Position numbers and translations under genes: made by a program. Of a stretch of 64,000 nt of DNA, positions 25,591-36,932 are shown in pieces. Origin of the DNA: Caprella mutica (lineage: Eukaryota; Arthropoda; Malacostraca; Amphipoda; Caprellidae); assembly GCA_947561585.1 (NCBI GenBank), contig CANNZV010001638.1:1-64000 (forward strand). The letters are read 5' to 3'. The stretch's first letter is position 1. Every line of letters starts with the position of its first letter. Below the pieces are notes generated by a model. That model worked only from the letters and a program-made list of their open reading frames with translations. It was not told the DNA's origin and did no database searches.

Positions 25591-26092
25591 AGTAGCTTAA
25601 ACTATTATCATATTTATTAGTCAAATATGAAAAAAAAAACGGAAAAAAACCAACATAGAAATTTAATTTAAATTTACATTGCTAATAATTTAACGAACGA
25701 AAATTAAATTTATATCATAATAATAAATATAATTTTTAAATTTAATTTCTGTACTTTTTCAATTATGTTCCTAGTTTCGCTTCCAATACTTGACACGAAA
25801 AGTCGATAGATATATCTTATCGTAAAGAGACCTAAGAAATGCATTTGATTTCAATAGAGAATCAAGCGGTGCGATAAATCGGCACTCAATGCAACAGAAA
25901 CCGATAGTAGAAATCGGTGAGGAAAATGAAGAGGCATCTGCACATTCATACAGTTTTCCAGTATTTAAAAAATCTTACACATTTTCATACAAAGTATCTA
26001 AAAATAGTAAATAGAGGATAAGGAAAATTCCTTTTTTTAATGTAAAAACATAGTAACTAAATTGTGATAAAAAACATCTTCATGTAATCCAA

Positions 26093-27040
26093 CATTGTCC
26101 CAATATTGTTACAACATTGTCCCAATATTGTTACAACATTGCCCCAATATTGTTACAACAATGTCCCAATATTGTAACAACATTGTCCCAATATTGTTAC
26201 AACATTGCCCCAATATTGTTACAACAATGTCCCAATATTGTAACAACATTGTCCCAATATTGTTACAGCATTGCCCCAATATTGTTACAACAATGTCTCA
26301 ATATTGTTTTAACTAACATTGCCCCAATATTGTTACAACAATGTCCCAATATTGTAACAACATTGTTCCAATATTGTTACAACATTGCCCCAATATTGTT
26401 ACAACAATGTCCCAATATTGTTACAACATTGCCCCAATATTGTTACAACAATGTCCCAATATTGTAACAACATTGCCCCAATATTGTTACAACAATGTCC
26501 CAATATTGTAACAACATTGTTCCAATATTGTTACAACATTGTCCCAATATTGTTACAACATTGCCCCAATATTGTTACAACAATGTCCCAATATTGTTAC
26601 AACATTGCCCCAAAATTGTTACAACAATGTCCCAATATTGTAACAACATTGTTCCAATATTGTTACAACATTGCCCCAATATTGTTACAACAATGTCCCA
26701 ATATTGTAACAACATTGCCCCAATATTGTTACAACATTGCCCCAATATTGTTACAACATTGCCCCAATATTGTTACAACAATGTCCCAATATTGTAACAA
26801 CATTGCCCCAATATTGTAACAACATTGTCATAATATTGTTACAAAATTGCCCCAACATTGTTACAACAATGTCCCAATATTGTAACAACATTGCCCCAAT
26901 ATTGTTACAACATTGCCCCAATATTGTTACAACATTGCCCCAATATTGTTACAACAATGTCCCAATATTGTAACAACATTGCCCCAATATTGTAACAACA
27001 TTGCCTCAATATTGTTACAACATTGCCCCAAAATTGTTTC
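26093..27040. repeat. 22-bp minisatellite, about 43 copies
   Basis: Unit ACATTGCCCCAATATTGTTA plus CA. Variants differ at the first bases and at T/A after ATTGT, and include the palindrome CAATATTG. Confidence 0.95.
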
Positions 27041-27105
27041 CTTGACTCTACCTTATAAAATTAAAATATTTTACCTATTTTATCTCTTTCGATAAAATAG
27101 AGCAA

Positions 27106-27270
27106 ATGGAAGTAATATTTCCGTGGGAATACTTTGAGAAGCTGTGCAATGATTCTCAAACTGGAATGGGAACGGGAATGGCTATTATAACAAAGTCATA
27201 CCTCACGATTCCAAACAACACGTTTCCCCTGGCAGAGGGAGGTAGGACTTCTTTAATAGAAACTTACTAA
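27106..27270 (+). CDS. Possible small ORF or exon (54 codons)
   Basis: ATG at 27106 opens MEVIFPWEYFEKLCNDSQTG and runs to TAA at 27268. Its base composition and amino-acid mix are less AT-skewed than the surroundings, and a potential donor (GGAG|GTAGGA) lies near its end. No family is recognised and no partner exon was found; a chance ORF is quite possible. Confidence 0.2.
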   Translation: MEVIFPWEYFEKLCNDSQTGMGTGMAIITKSYLTIPNNTFPLAEGGRTSLIETY

Positions 27271-27530
27271 TTCAAGTCATTTGTCATGTGAGAAAATGAA
27301 CCCAAAGTTTTAGACTGAAATCACCGTGGAGAAGCAGAACTCTTTTCTTTTTATGTATTTATGTGATCCTCAGATGGAATTAAACAACAAACAACAACAA
27401 CAACAACAACTTGGGAACATAAAACTGAAGTTAAAGAAAGTTTCGAGTTACTTTACTCCCCGAGTTCATAATTTCGTACTTTTCCAACGATTTTTTAAAT
27501 GTGTTTATATTTTAACTTAACATTGTACTG
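27271..27530. other. Spacer with a short CAACAA microsatellite
   Basis: Six or seven CAA units near 27395 give a glutamine run in a 64-codon frame that I do not support as a gene. Confidence 0.5.
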
Positions 27531-27537
27531 CAATACT

Positions 27538-27772
27538 GTATAGTACAGTAGAGCTTTTCTATAGTGAATCGTGTATAGTGAATGTAGAGTCTTGAGTAAT
27601 GAACTACCCTCTATAATGAACAGACTCTCATTAGTCTGTCATGAATGGTCAAGAGTTTGTAGAAAACTAATGACCATTTCTGGAGGACTAAGAATATTGT
27701 CCACTATAGAAGCTACTTCCTTACTCTGGACACTACATTCACTATAGAGGACTTCACTATAGAGGAGTTCGT
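27538..27772. mobile_element. CTCCTCTATAGTGAA TIR element, diverged
   Basis: TACAGTAGAGCTTTTCTATA on the left, CTATAGAGGAGTTC on the right, with AGTCTG segments pairing inside. Confidence 0.55.
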
Positions 27773-27774
27773 GG

Positions 27775-28890
27775 ATCTTTTCTGTTTGCTAGGCGCATTT
27801 GAAAATAATGTAGATAAAATATAAAATAAAATACAATGGTATCACAGTTACAGTTACTGAGTTTTAAAATTGAATAATTAAAAAATACAGACTTGATATC
27901 TATACTAATAATTTCCTTAGTGTGTTTATTTATTTGTTTATTTGGTGTCCGCTTTTACGCTACGGGTATTAAACATGAAGAATGTAACTATGAAACGCAC
28001 GGGAATATATTGACTTGATATTTAAATATCATGTTTCTATTAAATTTTTTAATGTAATTTATCTATAAAATAAATTAAACTATGCAGAAAAATAAATTCT
28101 AATTGACTTCATTAAAAGTAACCTAATAACGGGTAATAAATTGGTATTGATGATGACCCGATATTTTTAACGGGAAAGTACACTAGTATTAAATAATGTA
28201 TTTGAAAAGTTTCTGCTTCGTGGGCGCATATGAAAATAAAATATTAACAATATAATGATAATAACAATTTCCTTGAACAAATCTGCATTGCAAAACTAAG
28301 TAATTTAGAAATGTATCCGTACGCACCGAATCCAGGTCTCTCCAAATCCACTACAGATAACAATCTTCATCATCAAGGAAAGGTGATCTCATAAAGCAGA
28401 GGTCATTAAATAACAACGCGTATCCATGATGTAATTATTTTTGCATTGTGTCATTATTTTAAAATGAGCCCAGCAAACAGAAAAGATCCGAGTTCGACTA
28501 TAGAAATAATTAATATAAGTGACATACATATTTTTAGAAAATGTATGACTTAAATTTCGTGGTATTGAAATTCCCCGTATTTATGATATTTTACGCGGTA
28601 ACAGCGACAACAATCGTAGAGCTCCTGTTACATCGCTAACAGATTATTAATTAATTAATATAGTTTTTTTTCATATTTATCGCAGTATTGTATTACGCCG
28701 CTGATGTCGACACAACAAATATATTAAATTGATAGATTTATATTGTCGTACCTATATGATATTCTGCTGAGTCATGTAAAATAATTACACCTGCGATACA
28801 TAAATTGTGTTGATAAATAAACGATAATTTTAATAAAAATTCGTGTAAACTATTAACTATGTTCTTTCAAACGCTGATATCTAAGTAAGT
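27775..28890. other. AT-rich spacer, nothing recognised
   Basis: No coding signal, RNA gene or tandem array seen. Confidence 0.45.
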
Positions 28891-28891
28891 T

Positions 28892-28944
28892 ATATGGTGG
28901 GGCCATAGAAGATTAATTTTCAGTTCCCCACCATAACTCTCCTT
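28892..28944. repeat. Fold-back fragment, GGCCCCACC family
   Basis: TATGGTGGGGCCATAGAAG followed by CCCCACCATAAC; partial hairpin. Confidence 0.5.
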
Positions 28945-28954
28945 TGTGGTGGTA

Positions 28955-29147
28955 AGGTAAGTTCCAAGCTATCGAACAGTTCCACATTTTCGATCACATA
29001 AGAAAACCGATAACATAATTATAATTTAATAATTGGTATCCACGATACCTGCAGGTATCATGGATACCAATTAAAATAACGATTGAAATTATAATATTTT
29101 TCATAAGATCGAAATTGTGAAACCGTGCGATAACTCGGAACTATACA
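28955..29147. mobile_element. GGGTAAGTTCCGAG-family TIR element with core
   Basis: GGTAAGTTCCAAGCTATCG and complement; core palindrome at 29035-29068 with one mismatch. Confidence 0.75.
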
Positions 29148-29880
29148 TCAGAGATGAAATTATTGAAAGCATGATTAACCGGGATCCAGTGCTGAAGTTC
29201 ACCGCCGTAACTTAGCCGTGATAAGCAGGTAGGTCGTAAATCGCGGGTTTATAAGTGCAAAATAAGGTTGCTGCTTTTAGAAGCTGTAAAAAGTGGCCTG
29301 GAATTACCTGGAATGTAATGGAGAAGAGGGGACAAGAAACTAGACCCTCTACGAGTCTACCAAAAGTAGAGAAAAACCTAAAATGCGGAGAAAGTAGAAA
29401 ATACTTTTGTGGGGCATGGAAAAAAGTGTTTGAGTGTGAGAGAAAATGTGAGTGCAGTGAATAACTCAAAGCCACTTCATATATCAGGTGCACCAGATAG
29501 TTTTCTATGATAAATTATAGAAAACTATGATCATTGAGGGATAACTTTGAAGCAATTTTTGACGTATATCATTTTCTGTAATTTAAACATAGAAAACTGC
29601 TTCATAACTCAAGTGCACTCTTAGTTTCTCTTTCGCATTCATTCTTTTATTCTCTTTAAGCTCGAGAAAAATAACAAAGCTAAACTTCAAAAATCATTCA
29701 TTATCGCCTTCAATTTATTTAAAGTCATTTTATCATAAAAAATCAGCATAAAATCTCCCTAGGAAAAAAAATGTTGCGAGTCACGCAATAATCGTCGTTA
29801 CGTCATCAAAATGACGCGTACACTTCCCTGTTCAATGTTCCGATACTGTGTAATTAAAGTAAACATTTTATTACCCTATA
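29148..29880. other. Spacer; short inverted repeat, no supported gene
   Basis: 29200-29465 is less AT-rich and has a 69-codon Cys/Lys-rich plus frame without splice or similarity support. 29495-29605 contains paired AGTTTTCTATG and CATAGAAAACT segments. Confidence 0.35.
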
Positions 29881-29881
29881 G

Positions 29882-30096
29882 TAGGGTTAGTTCCGAGTTA
29901 TCGAACGGTTCCACATTAACTATCATATAAGAAAAAAAAATTAATTTTTACTCGTAAATTAAATTGGTATTCATGATATCTGTACGACGTACGTATCATA
30001 GATACCAATTTAAAAAACGAGTTAAAATGTCATATAATTTTTTTCATAAATAATCGAAAATGTCTCACTGTCCGAAAATCCGGAACTCACTTTAAA
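29882..30096. mobile_element. GGGTAAGTTCCGAG-family element, diverged
   Basis: TTCCGAGTTATCGAACGG and diverged right arm; the core is decayed (GTATTCATGATATCTG on the left side). Confidence 0.65.
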
Positions 30097-30144
30097 TATT
30101 TTTTCTTAACAATGCAATAAATAATAAGTCTCTTAAAGCAATAC

Positions 30145-31628
30145 TTCGAAAGATTAATATAAGGTTCTAAAGATTAATATAATGTTCTAAAGATTAATAT
30201 AAGATCTGAAGATTAATATAATGTTCTAAAGATTAATATAAGGTTCTAAAGAATAATATAAGGTTCTAAAGATTAATATAAGGTTCTAAAGATTAATATA
30301 AGGTTCTAAAGAATAATATAAGGTTCTAAAGATTAATATAAGGTTCTAAAGAATAATATAAGGTTCTAAAGATTAATAAAAGGTTCTAAAGAATAATATA
30401 AGGTTCTAAAGATTAATATAAGGTCCTAAAGATTAATATAAGGTCCTAAAGATTAATATAAGGTTCTAAAGATTAATATAAGGTTCTAAAGAATAATATA
30501 AGGTTCTAAAGATTAATATAAGGTTCTAAAGATTAATATAAGGTCCTAAAGATTAATATAAGGTTCTAATGATTAATATAAAGTTCTAAAGATTGATATA
30601 AGGTTCTAAAGATTAATATAAGGTTCTAAAGATTAATATAAGGTTCTAAAGATTAATATAAGGTTCTAAAGATTAATATAAGGTTCTAAAGATTAATATA
30701 AGGTTCTGAAGATTAATATAAGGTCCTAAAGATCAATATAAGGTTCTAAAGATTAATATAAGGTTCTAAAGATTAATATAAGGTTCTAAAGATTAATATA
30801 AGGTTCTGAAGATTAATATAAGGTCCTAAAGATCAATATAAGGTTCTAAAGATTAATATAAGGTTCTAAAGATTAATATAAGATTCGAAAGATTATTATA
30901 AGGTCCTAAAGATTAATATAAGGTTCTAAAGATTAATATAAGGTTCTAAAGATTAATATAAGGTTTTAAAGATTAATATAAGGTTCTAAAGATTAATATA
31001 AGGTTCTAAAGATTAATATAAGGTCCAAAAGATTAATATAAAATCTAAAGATTAATATAAGGTTCTAAAGATTAATATAAGGTTCTAAAGATTAATATAA
31101 GGTTCCTAAAGATTAATATAAGGTCCTAAAGATTAATATAAGGTTCTAAAGATTAATATAAGGTCCTAAAGATTAATATAAGGTTCTAAAGATTAATATA
31201 AGGTCCTAAAGATTAATATAAGGTTCTAAAGATTAATATAAGGTTCTAAAGATTAGTATAAGGTTCTAAAGATTAATATAAGGTTCTAAAGATTAATATA
31301 AGGTTCTAAAGATTAATATAAGGTTCTAAAGATTAATATAAGGTTCTAAAGATTAATATAAGGTTCCTAAAGATTAATATAAGGTCCAAAAGATTAATAT
31401 AAGATCTAAAGATTAATATAAGGTTCTAAAGATTAATATAAGGTTCTAAAGATTAATATAAGGTTCCTAAAGATTAATATAAGGTTCTAAAGATTAATAT
31501 AAGGTTCTAAAGATTAATATAAGGTTCTAAAGATTAATATAAGGTTCTAAAGATTAATATAAGGTCCTAAAGATTAATATAAGGTTCTAAAGATTAATAT
31601 AAGCTTCTAAAGATTAATATAAGGTCCG
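30145..31628. repeat. 20-bp minisatellite, about 74 copies
   Basis: Unit AGATTAATATAAGGTTCTAA with GGTCCTAA and GAATAATA variants arranged in runs and a few one-base indels. Confidence 0.96.
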
Positions 31629-31829
31629 AAATCCCTAAGGAGTCGTTAAAGGGTCCATTGGATTGCAATTTGGCAATTGTCATTAGGATCCGGTGCTTGC
31701 TTTCAATTGCTTCAACGTTATTAAACTTAGTGAATTGATCAGTTTCCTATCTATTATCGACTATTCTAATCAACTCGAGTGTATTGATTGATGTACTTAA
31801 GTATGAAGCGTTAAATTGAGGAGACTCTT

Positions 31830-32091
31830 TAATGGCCGTACACACGTAGGGTTTTTTAAGTCTTTCCACCAGACTTTTTGCTAAGCTCCTCCTACTTTTA
31901 CCACGAGAATATAAGAAAAAACGGTAGGATTATTATTTATTTCAGTTGGTATCTATGATACCTGCATGTATCATGGATACCAACTAAAATAAATAAATAA
32001 AATCTTATAATCTCGAGGAAAAAGTAGGAGGAGCTTAGCAAAAAGTCTGGTGGAAAGACATAAAAAACCTTACGTGTGTACGGCCGTTTAG
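31830..32091. mobile_element. Long-hairpin TIR element, second copy
   Basis: Same arms as 25083-25356 (GGCCGTACACACGT, CCAGACTTTTTGCTAAGC). The core at 31948-31981 has point changes. Confidence 0.78.
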
Positions 32092-32262
32092 ACTTCCAGC
32101 ATGATGGCAAATTTATTGGCCCAAATAGAGAAGGTACTCTAATTAATTCATCCACACGGCTTCAAAGCCCTATTCTTCTACATTATTTTTACTCTATTTT
32201 TATATCGAAACAGAGTAATGAAAGTAGGTGCAAGAGATTGAAAAATAAGTTCACGTGGACAA

Positions 32263-32658
32263 ACTGTGTTCCATCAGAAACGTCATTTTGAAATTACGAA
32301 TTAGAAGCATTTATAATGCGTCAAATGCAGTTATAGATACATCACTTTAAAGGGAAAGAATAGATTTTTATGATTATTGAACATTTATTGTCCTATATTG
32401 TATGAGGACATCTATTGAGGCCCTATAAAAGTTGTTGAAAATGACCTCCTCCGGCCTGAAGACAGAACGACGCACGATTTAGAACATTCTTGCAAACTTT
32501 CTTTGACATGTTGACGATGGTTGAAGATCAATTCGAATTTTTAGATGGGATAAAAATTCCCGTTCCTTGAACAAAATGGTGTATGAATAATACAACTTGA
32601 AGCCTTTTAAGTTCTGCCATTTTGTAATTTCAAAATGACACTTCTGATGAAACACAGT
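32263..32658. mobile_element. About 396-bp TIR element
   Basis: Left end ACTGTGTTCCATCAGAAAC with TCATTTTGAAATTAC; the right end is its complement (GTAATTTCAAAATGACAC, TGATGAAACACAGT). No coding capacity seen. Confidence 0.65.
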
Positions 32659-32824
32659 GTACCTAGTTAATACCTAGTACCTAGTTAATAAAATAGGACT
32701 TCGATAATCATATTAAGTGATTGTTTAAGCAATTCAGTACCTACAATATATTTCTTTATGTATGCAATTCAATACAATGCATTTCTTTAGGTATGCAATT
32801 CAACAATGCATTTCATTATTTGTC

Positions 32825-33300
32825 ATCAGTCCCTAGGGGCTCTATCCTAAAGCTGTCTGTGGTGAATGGAAGAGAAGGGGGTAGGGGGGCGTCTCTTAAA
32901 TACAGAGATATTGTTATTTGGACCATGAAGTTACTTTGTCCTTTCTATACAGTACCTAGATGACGGGCACTCGCAGAGTGCATACCTTTCCCACCACTTA
33001 TAAATGACCTTGACCATTCAGTAATCCGTGAGTAATAAATGACTTTGACCCGATCGTTCCCAAAATATAATCAAATTGTTTCGTGAAAATGACCAATTTT
33101 CTTGCAATTTGCTAAATATATTTTGAATTATTTGAATAACAAGACTACAAATAAATAAATTAATATAAGATAAAGACCAAAACATAACCTTTTGCATTTT
33201 TGCAAAGGTAATTATTGCAGTTTTAGAGGATAGCGATAGGGTTATGCTCTACAACTACGAGATCTTGGATTTTTGTGTTAGGTAGACTCGTAGGCTTCAT
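32825..33300. repeat. Inverted remnant of the RING-gene 3' flank
   Basis: GGGGCTCTATCCTAAAGCTG near 32835 and TTAGAGGATAGCGATAGGG near 33220 match, in opposite orientation, segments beside the RING genes at 36.56-36.75 and 49.29-49.38 kb. Position 32997-33004 is the unoccupied target site of the element at 43172. Confidence 0.5.
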
Positions 33301-33860
33301 TTACTATCACCTCTTCATTTTCCTCTTCCATATGTGAGTGCAGCCTCCGGTGCTTGTGTCCCTTTTCGTCACATTCCTTGGTAAGTGACTGATTTCACGG
33401 AGTAGCTTTTCTGCATCCATGAGCATTGTCACTGATGGTGCTAGATGACTTTGTTCATGGAGCCCCTTTCCTTACCGACTACTTTTTCCAGTCCCTTGTA
33501 CTTACTTTCCTTTTGACGTCAGTGTTATAGCCTTTGGTTCCGAAGCAGAGGTTAAACCTCTACTAAATTAATTAATTAAAAACAATTTCACGTTTTTCAG
33601 TTAATTAATTTCTTGTAATTTAATCTTGCCAACAGAAAAACTTTGGAAATTCTTCTGAAAGTTGTTTCACTTCGAAGTTTGTTGGTGATAGGTGAGCTAC
33701 TCAATTACCGAATGCAATCATGTTACCGAGCACTTTCGCTATTATGGAAACTAATCTTATAACCTTTTCATTACAATACATATTGATTATTATGATATAA
33801 AAAATTTCCCCGACATATTTTCGATATTGTGTCTTTATTGCAGTTATAACACATCTACAT
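33301..33860. other. Spacer, nothing recognised
   Basis: 33300-33550 is less AT-rich, with GAGTAGCTTTTCTGCATCCA that recurs inverted near 16450; no gene supported. Confidence 0.4.
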
Positions 33861-33867
33861 GTTAACT

Positions 33868-34245
33868 ACAGGGATATGGTAGTTACTAAGTGATATAGAA
33901 ACTAATTTGGATATGGTAGTTACTAAATAATAGTAACTAACTAGGTACATCTTAGTTACTAAGTGATATAGTAACTATCTAGGTACATCTTAGTTACTAA
34001 GTGATAGTAACTAACTAGGTACATCTTAGTTACTAAGTGATATAGTAACTATCTAGGTACATCTTAGTTACTAAGTGATAGTAACTAACTAGGTACATCT
34101 TAGTTACTAAGTGATATAGTAACTATCTAGGTACATCTTAGTTACTAAGTGATAGTAACTAACTAGGTACATCTTAGTTACTAAGTGATATAGTAACTAA
34201 CTAGGTACATGGTAGTTACTAAGTAACAGTAACTAACAAGGTAAT
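33868..34245. repeat. Alternating 36/38-bp minisatellite
   Basis: Units of GTAACTAACTAGGTACATC and TTAGTTACTAAGTGATA alternate with and without an extra TA, giving a dimeric higher-order repeat. Confidence 0.93.
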
Positions 34246-34837
34246 AGTAACGCTGAAGTTATTTTGGAGTTAAAGGCTTAGCATGATCTAAATATGCATG
34301 ACACATTAAATGTATTCCTTATCCCTTGGCCTTAGGGTTAAATAACTACCTAACACATAAGATCTATAGTCAGTGGTATAACACTGCAAAATGAGCCTTA
34401 TGACTTAGATTTTCTAGGTGCTACATCATTTAAAAGCTATAACACCTGCTTAAAATTCAGTAACGCTATTTGGCGTTAGTTATAATTATACACCGACAGT
34501 ATCTAAACTATCTACACTGTACAATGGTAAAGAAGGTACTTTATGAGACGGTAAACAATTATAATGGCAAGTAAACAAAATCATCTGTATAGCCAGCAGG
34601 AGTTGGAGGGAAAATTTACGGTAGTGCGTTTTTCGGAATAAAAATGTAAATGTTCCTAGTGATAAAGTTCTGTGAAATACTAGAGTATAATATTTGCAGG
34701 CCTTTATTCGAAATGTGCATTTATTTTAAGAGTAATTCGATAGAGCACAAAGAGAAGGTATAAATAATTTAAATAGGTGGCTTTAAAATGAGAAAATAGA
34801 ACCTAAAAAATAGGAGTTCTAGAAGGAAAGATGTAGG

Positions 34838-34892
34838 GTAAGTTCTGAGTTATCGGACAGTTGCACATTTTCGATCAAATAAGAAAAAAGTA
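34838..34892. mobile_element. Left half of a GGGTAAGTTCCGAG-family element
   Basis: GGGTAAGTTCTGAGTTATCG and TTTTCGATCAAATAAG only. Confidence 0.5.
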
Positions 34893-35033
34893 TTGAATAA
34901 TTATTATTTAACTTCTATTTTTATGTAACCCACGAAATTAAAACGTTTAAAAAATAATTATATTCTTTTTTTTTCCTATATTTTTCTTCTTGTATATAAC
35001 CATCCCTTAAAGAGATTATAATAATCGGTGGCA

Positions 35034-35095
35034 ATTGTGATAGGGCCATAAAAGATTAAGAGGGTCCCCAACTTAATCTTCTATAGCCCCACAAT
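35034..35095. repeat. Fold-back element, GGCCCCACC family
   Basis: GGGCCATAAAAGATTAAG pairs with CTTAATCTTCTATAGCCCC. Confidence 0.6.
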
Positions 35096-35870
35096 AAATT
35101 TCTCCATTTCTCACCAAAACGACACTGTGGACGAATGGATGTAGCGCTCTAGCCAGCGGCGATCCACTTGGCCAAATAGGGTCACACGGCGACAGCCTCA
35201 GTACCGTGGGCATTAATTTACTACCTAGATTTGGAATGGCGATACAGAGGCGGTGATGATACAGATGGCTTAGATGATACACTGCGTGTATCGAGAATTA
35301 ATAGACCCTTCGAAGAAAGGTAATGGAATAGTGGGTTAACGTGGGTAAAACTGGGTATGTAGTGAGAAAACAGAAAAAATTCTAAATACAAATTTTAGCA
35401 TAGTTAATGACTATGGGTTTGAATTTTTGTAGGTAGATTTTATGTAAAGATTATGTGGAACGTCCCCACCATAACTAATTCTGTATTAAATAAAGATTCA
35501 TTAATAATTTCCCTATAGTCACCCTTTGTTTCACTATACCTACTCCAACAAGCGACTGTCGTCAATATTTCAATTTCAAGATATAATTGATATAACGAAA
35601 GACAAAATCTATACCGTCACATACTCAAAGTGTTAATTACAGTTTAAAATTACAAGTAGGAAATAGTTGTTATTTATACTGAAGTGACTGTGCTCGTGAA
35701 TGCAGGAAAGCTACTCCATGCATGCACAAACGCAAGATGAGGAACAGTCATTCAAAAATTGATGCAAGAGTTTTCTTTTGTTCTATTTTGACACAGGAAA
35801 TGACACCAAACTTTCCTAATATTGACTCATTTCTAGGTTTACATGTGACCGTGACTCAGCGAAATAAGTT
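35096..35870. other. Spacer, no supported gene
   Basis: A 69-codon minus frame at 35073-35282 lies in a less AT-rich patch but has no other support. Confidence 0.4.
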
Positions 35871-35871
35871 T

Positions 35872-36465
35872 AAAGGTCCTCTCCAGGCTCCGTGAAAAAA
35901 ATGAGTTTATTACATAATATTATAGAACTAAGGTCTAGGATCATTATTCCGCAAACCGCATAAAATTCAGTTCAGTATATATTTTATTATTTGCTTTTAA
36001 AGTTATTTAATACTCTGTGAGCAACAATTGAGCGAATCTCCAACCTGACGCTAAGAAAGAAGATTGTACACTCTTTGTTTTGATTGTAAATTTAGAGTTT
36101 TAAACAAACAATGCATTTTTGGCCTTCTTTTAAGATATTAATTGTTTCCTACTAAAGTATATAAACGTTTCTATAATAAGTTTTTTTCCGATTTTATACC
36201 TTTACACGAATATTAAACAGATTTATTAAACCTAATACCTAGTTGATATGATAATCAAAACAAATGGTGTTCATTCTTCTTCTTTTGACTGAAAATTAGA
36301 AAGTCGGAAGTAAAATAGGTTTTGTAGAGTTTTGATTATAAAAATCTTTAAAAGCATATAAAATTAAAAATATGCAATCAAATTTGATGGGGTTTGCAGT
36401 AAAATGATAAGAAATATTAGACACGTTGATTTAAGCAATAAATAATTTGCTTGGAGAGGACCTTT
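35872..36465. mobile_element. 594-bp TIR element, copy 1
   Basis: Ends AAAGGTCCTCTCCAGGC and complement GCTTGGAGAGGACCTTT. Non-coding, with internal CTCCAACCTGACGCTAAG. Copy 2 at 41878-42457 is in the opposite orientation. Confidence 0.75.
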
Positions 36466-36868
36466 GAAAATATATTAGGAAAAAAAATTGAAGAACTAAG
36501 TAAACAAACTTTATTACAAATGCTTAATATACATACGGCACTAATTATACTTGGGCCTACCCAACACAAAAATCTAAGACCCCGTAATTGAAGAGCATAA
36601 CCCTAGCGCTATCCTCTAAAACGGCAAGTAGTGTCAAAAAATTATAAACATAGTAAAAGTGAAAAGAGGAAACATAATCCATTTTACAACAGTTCAGATT
36701 CCGAGGGACGCAACCACACTCCCATTCGCCACAGCCAGCATCAGGATAGAGCCCCTGTGTTCCAGCACAGTACTAAACCAAGCAAAATTCAAAGGATTTA
36801 AGCTCAATTATAAGGAAGAACGGGAAACAAACAACTGAAAATTACTTACTAGATGATTCACAAATATA

Positions 36869-36874
36869 TTTATT
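36869..36874 (-). terminator. Poly(A) signal, RING copy 1
   Basis: AATAAA on the minus strand about 60 nt past the distal stop of copy 1; it lies in 3' sequence conserved among the three copies. Confidence 0.55.
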
Positions 36875-36932
36875 AAAAAAAAACTTAAAAATTTACAGAT
36901 ATGCTTCACAGGCCAGAGTAACGAAACTAACA

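Noticed and set aside
26093..27095. Several plus-strand frames with CPNIVTT repeats
   Set aside because: Shadows of the 22-bp minisatellite in different phases.
27326..27520. Poly-glutamine small protein
   Set aside because: A CAA microsatellite inside a 64-codon frame without other coding evidence.
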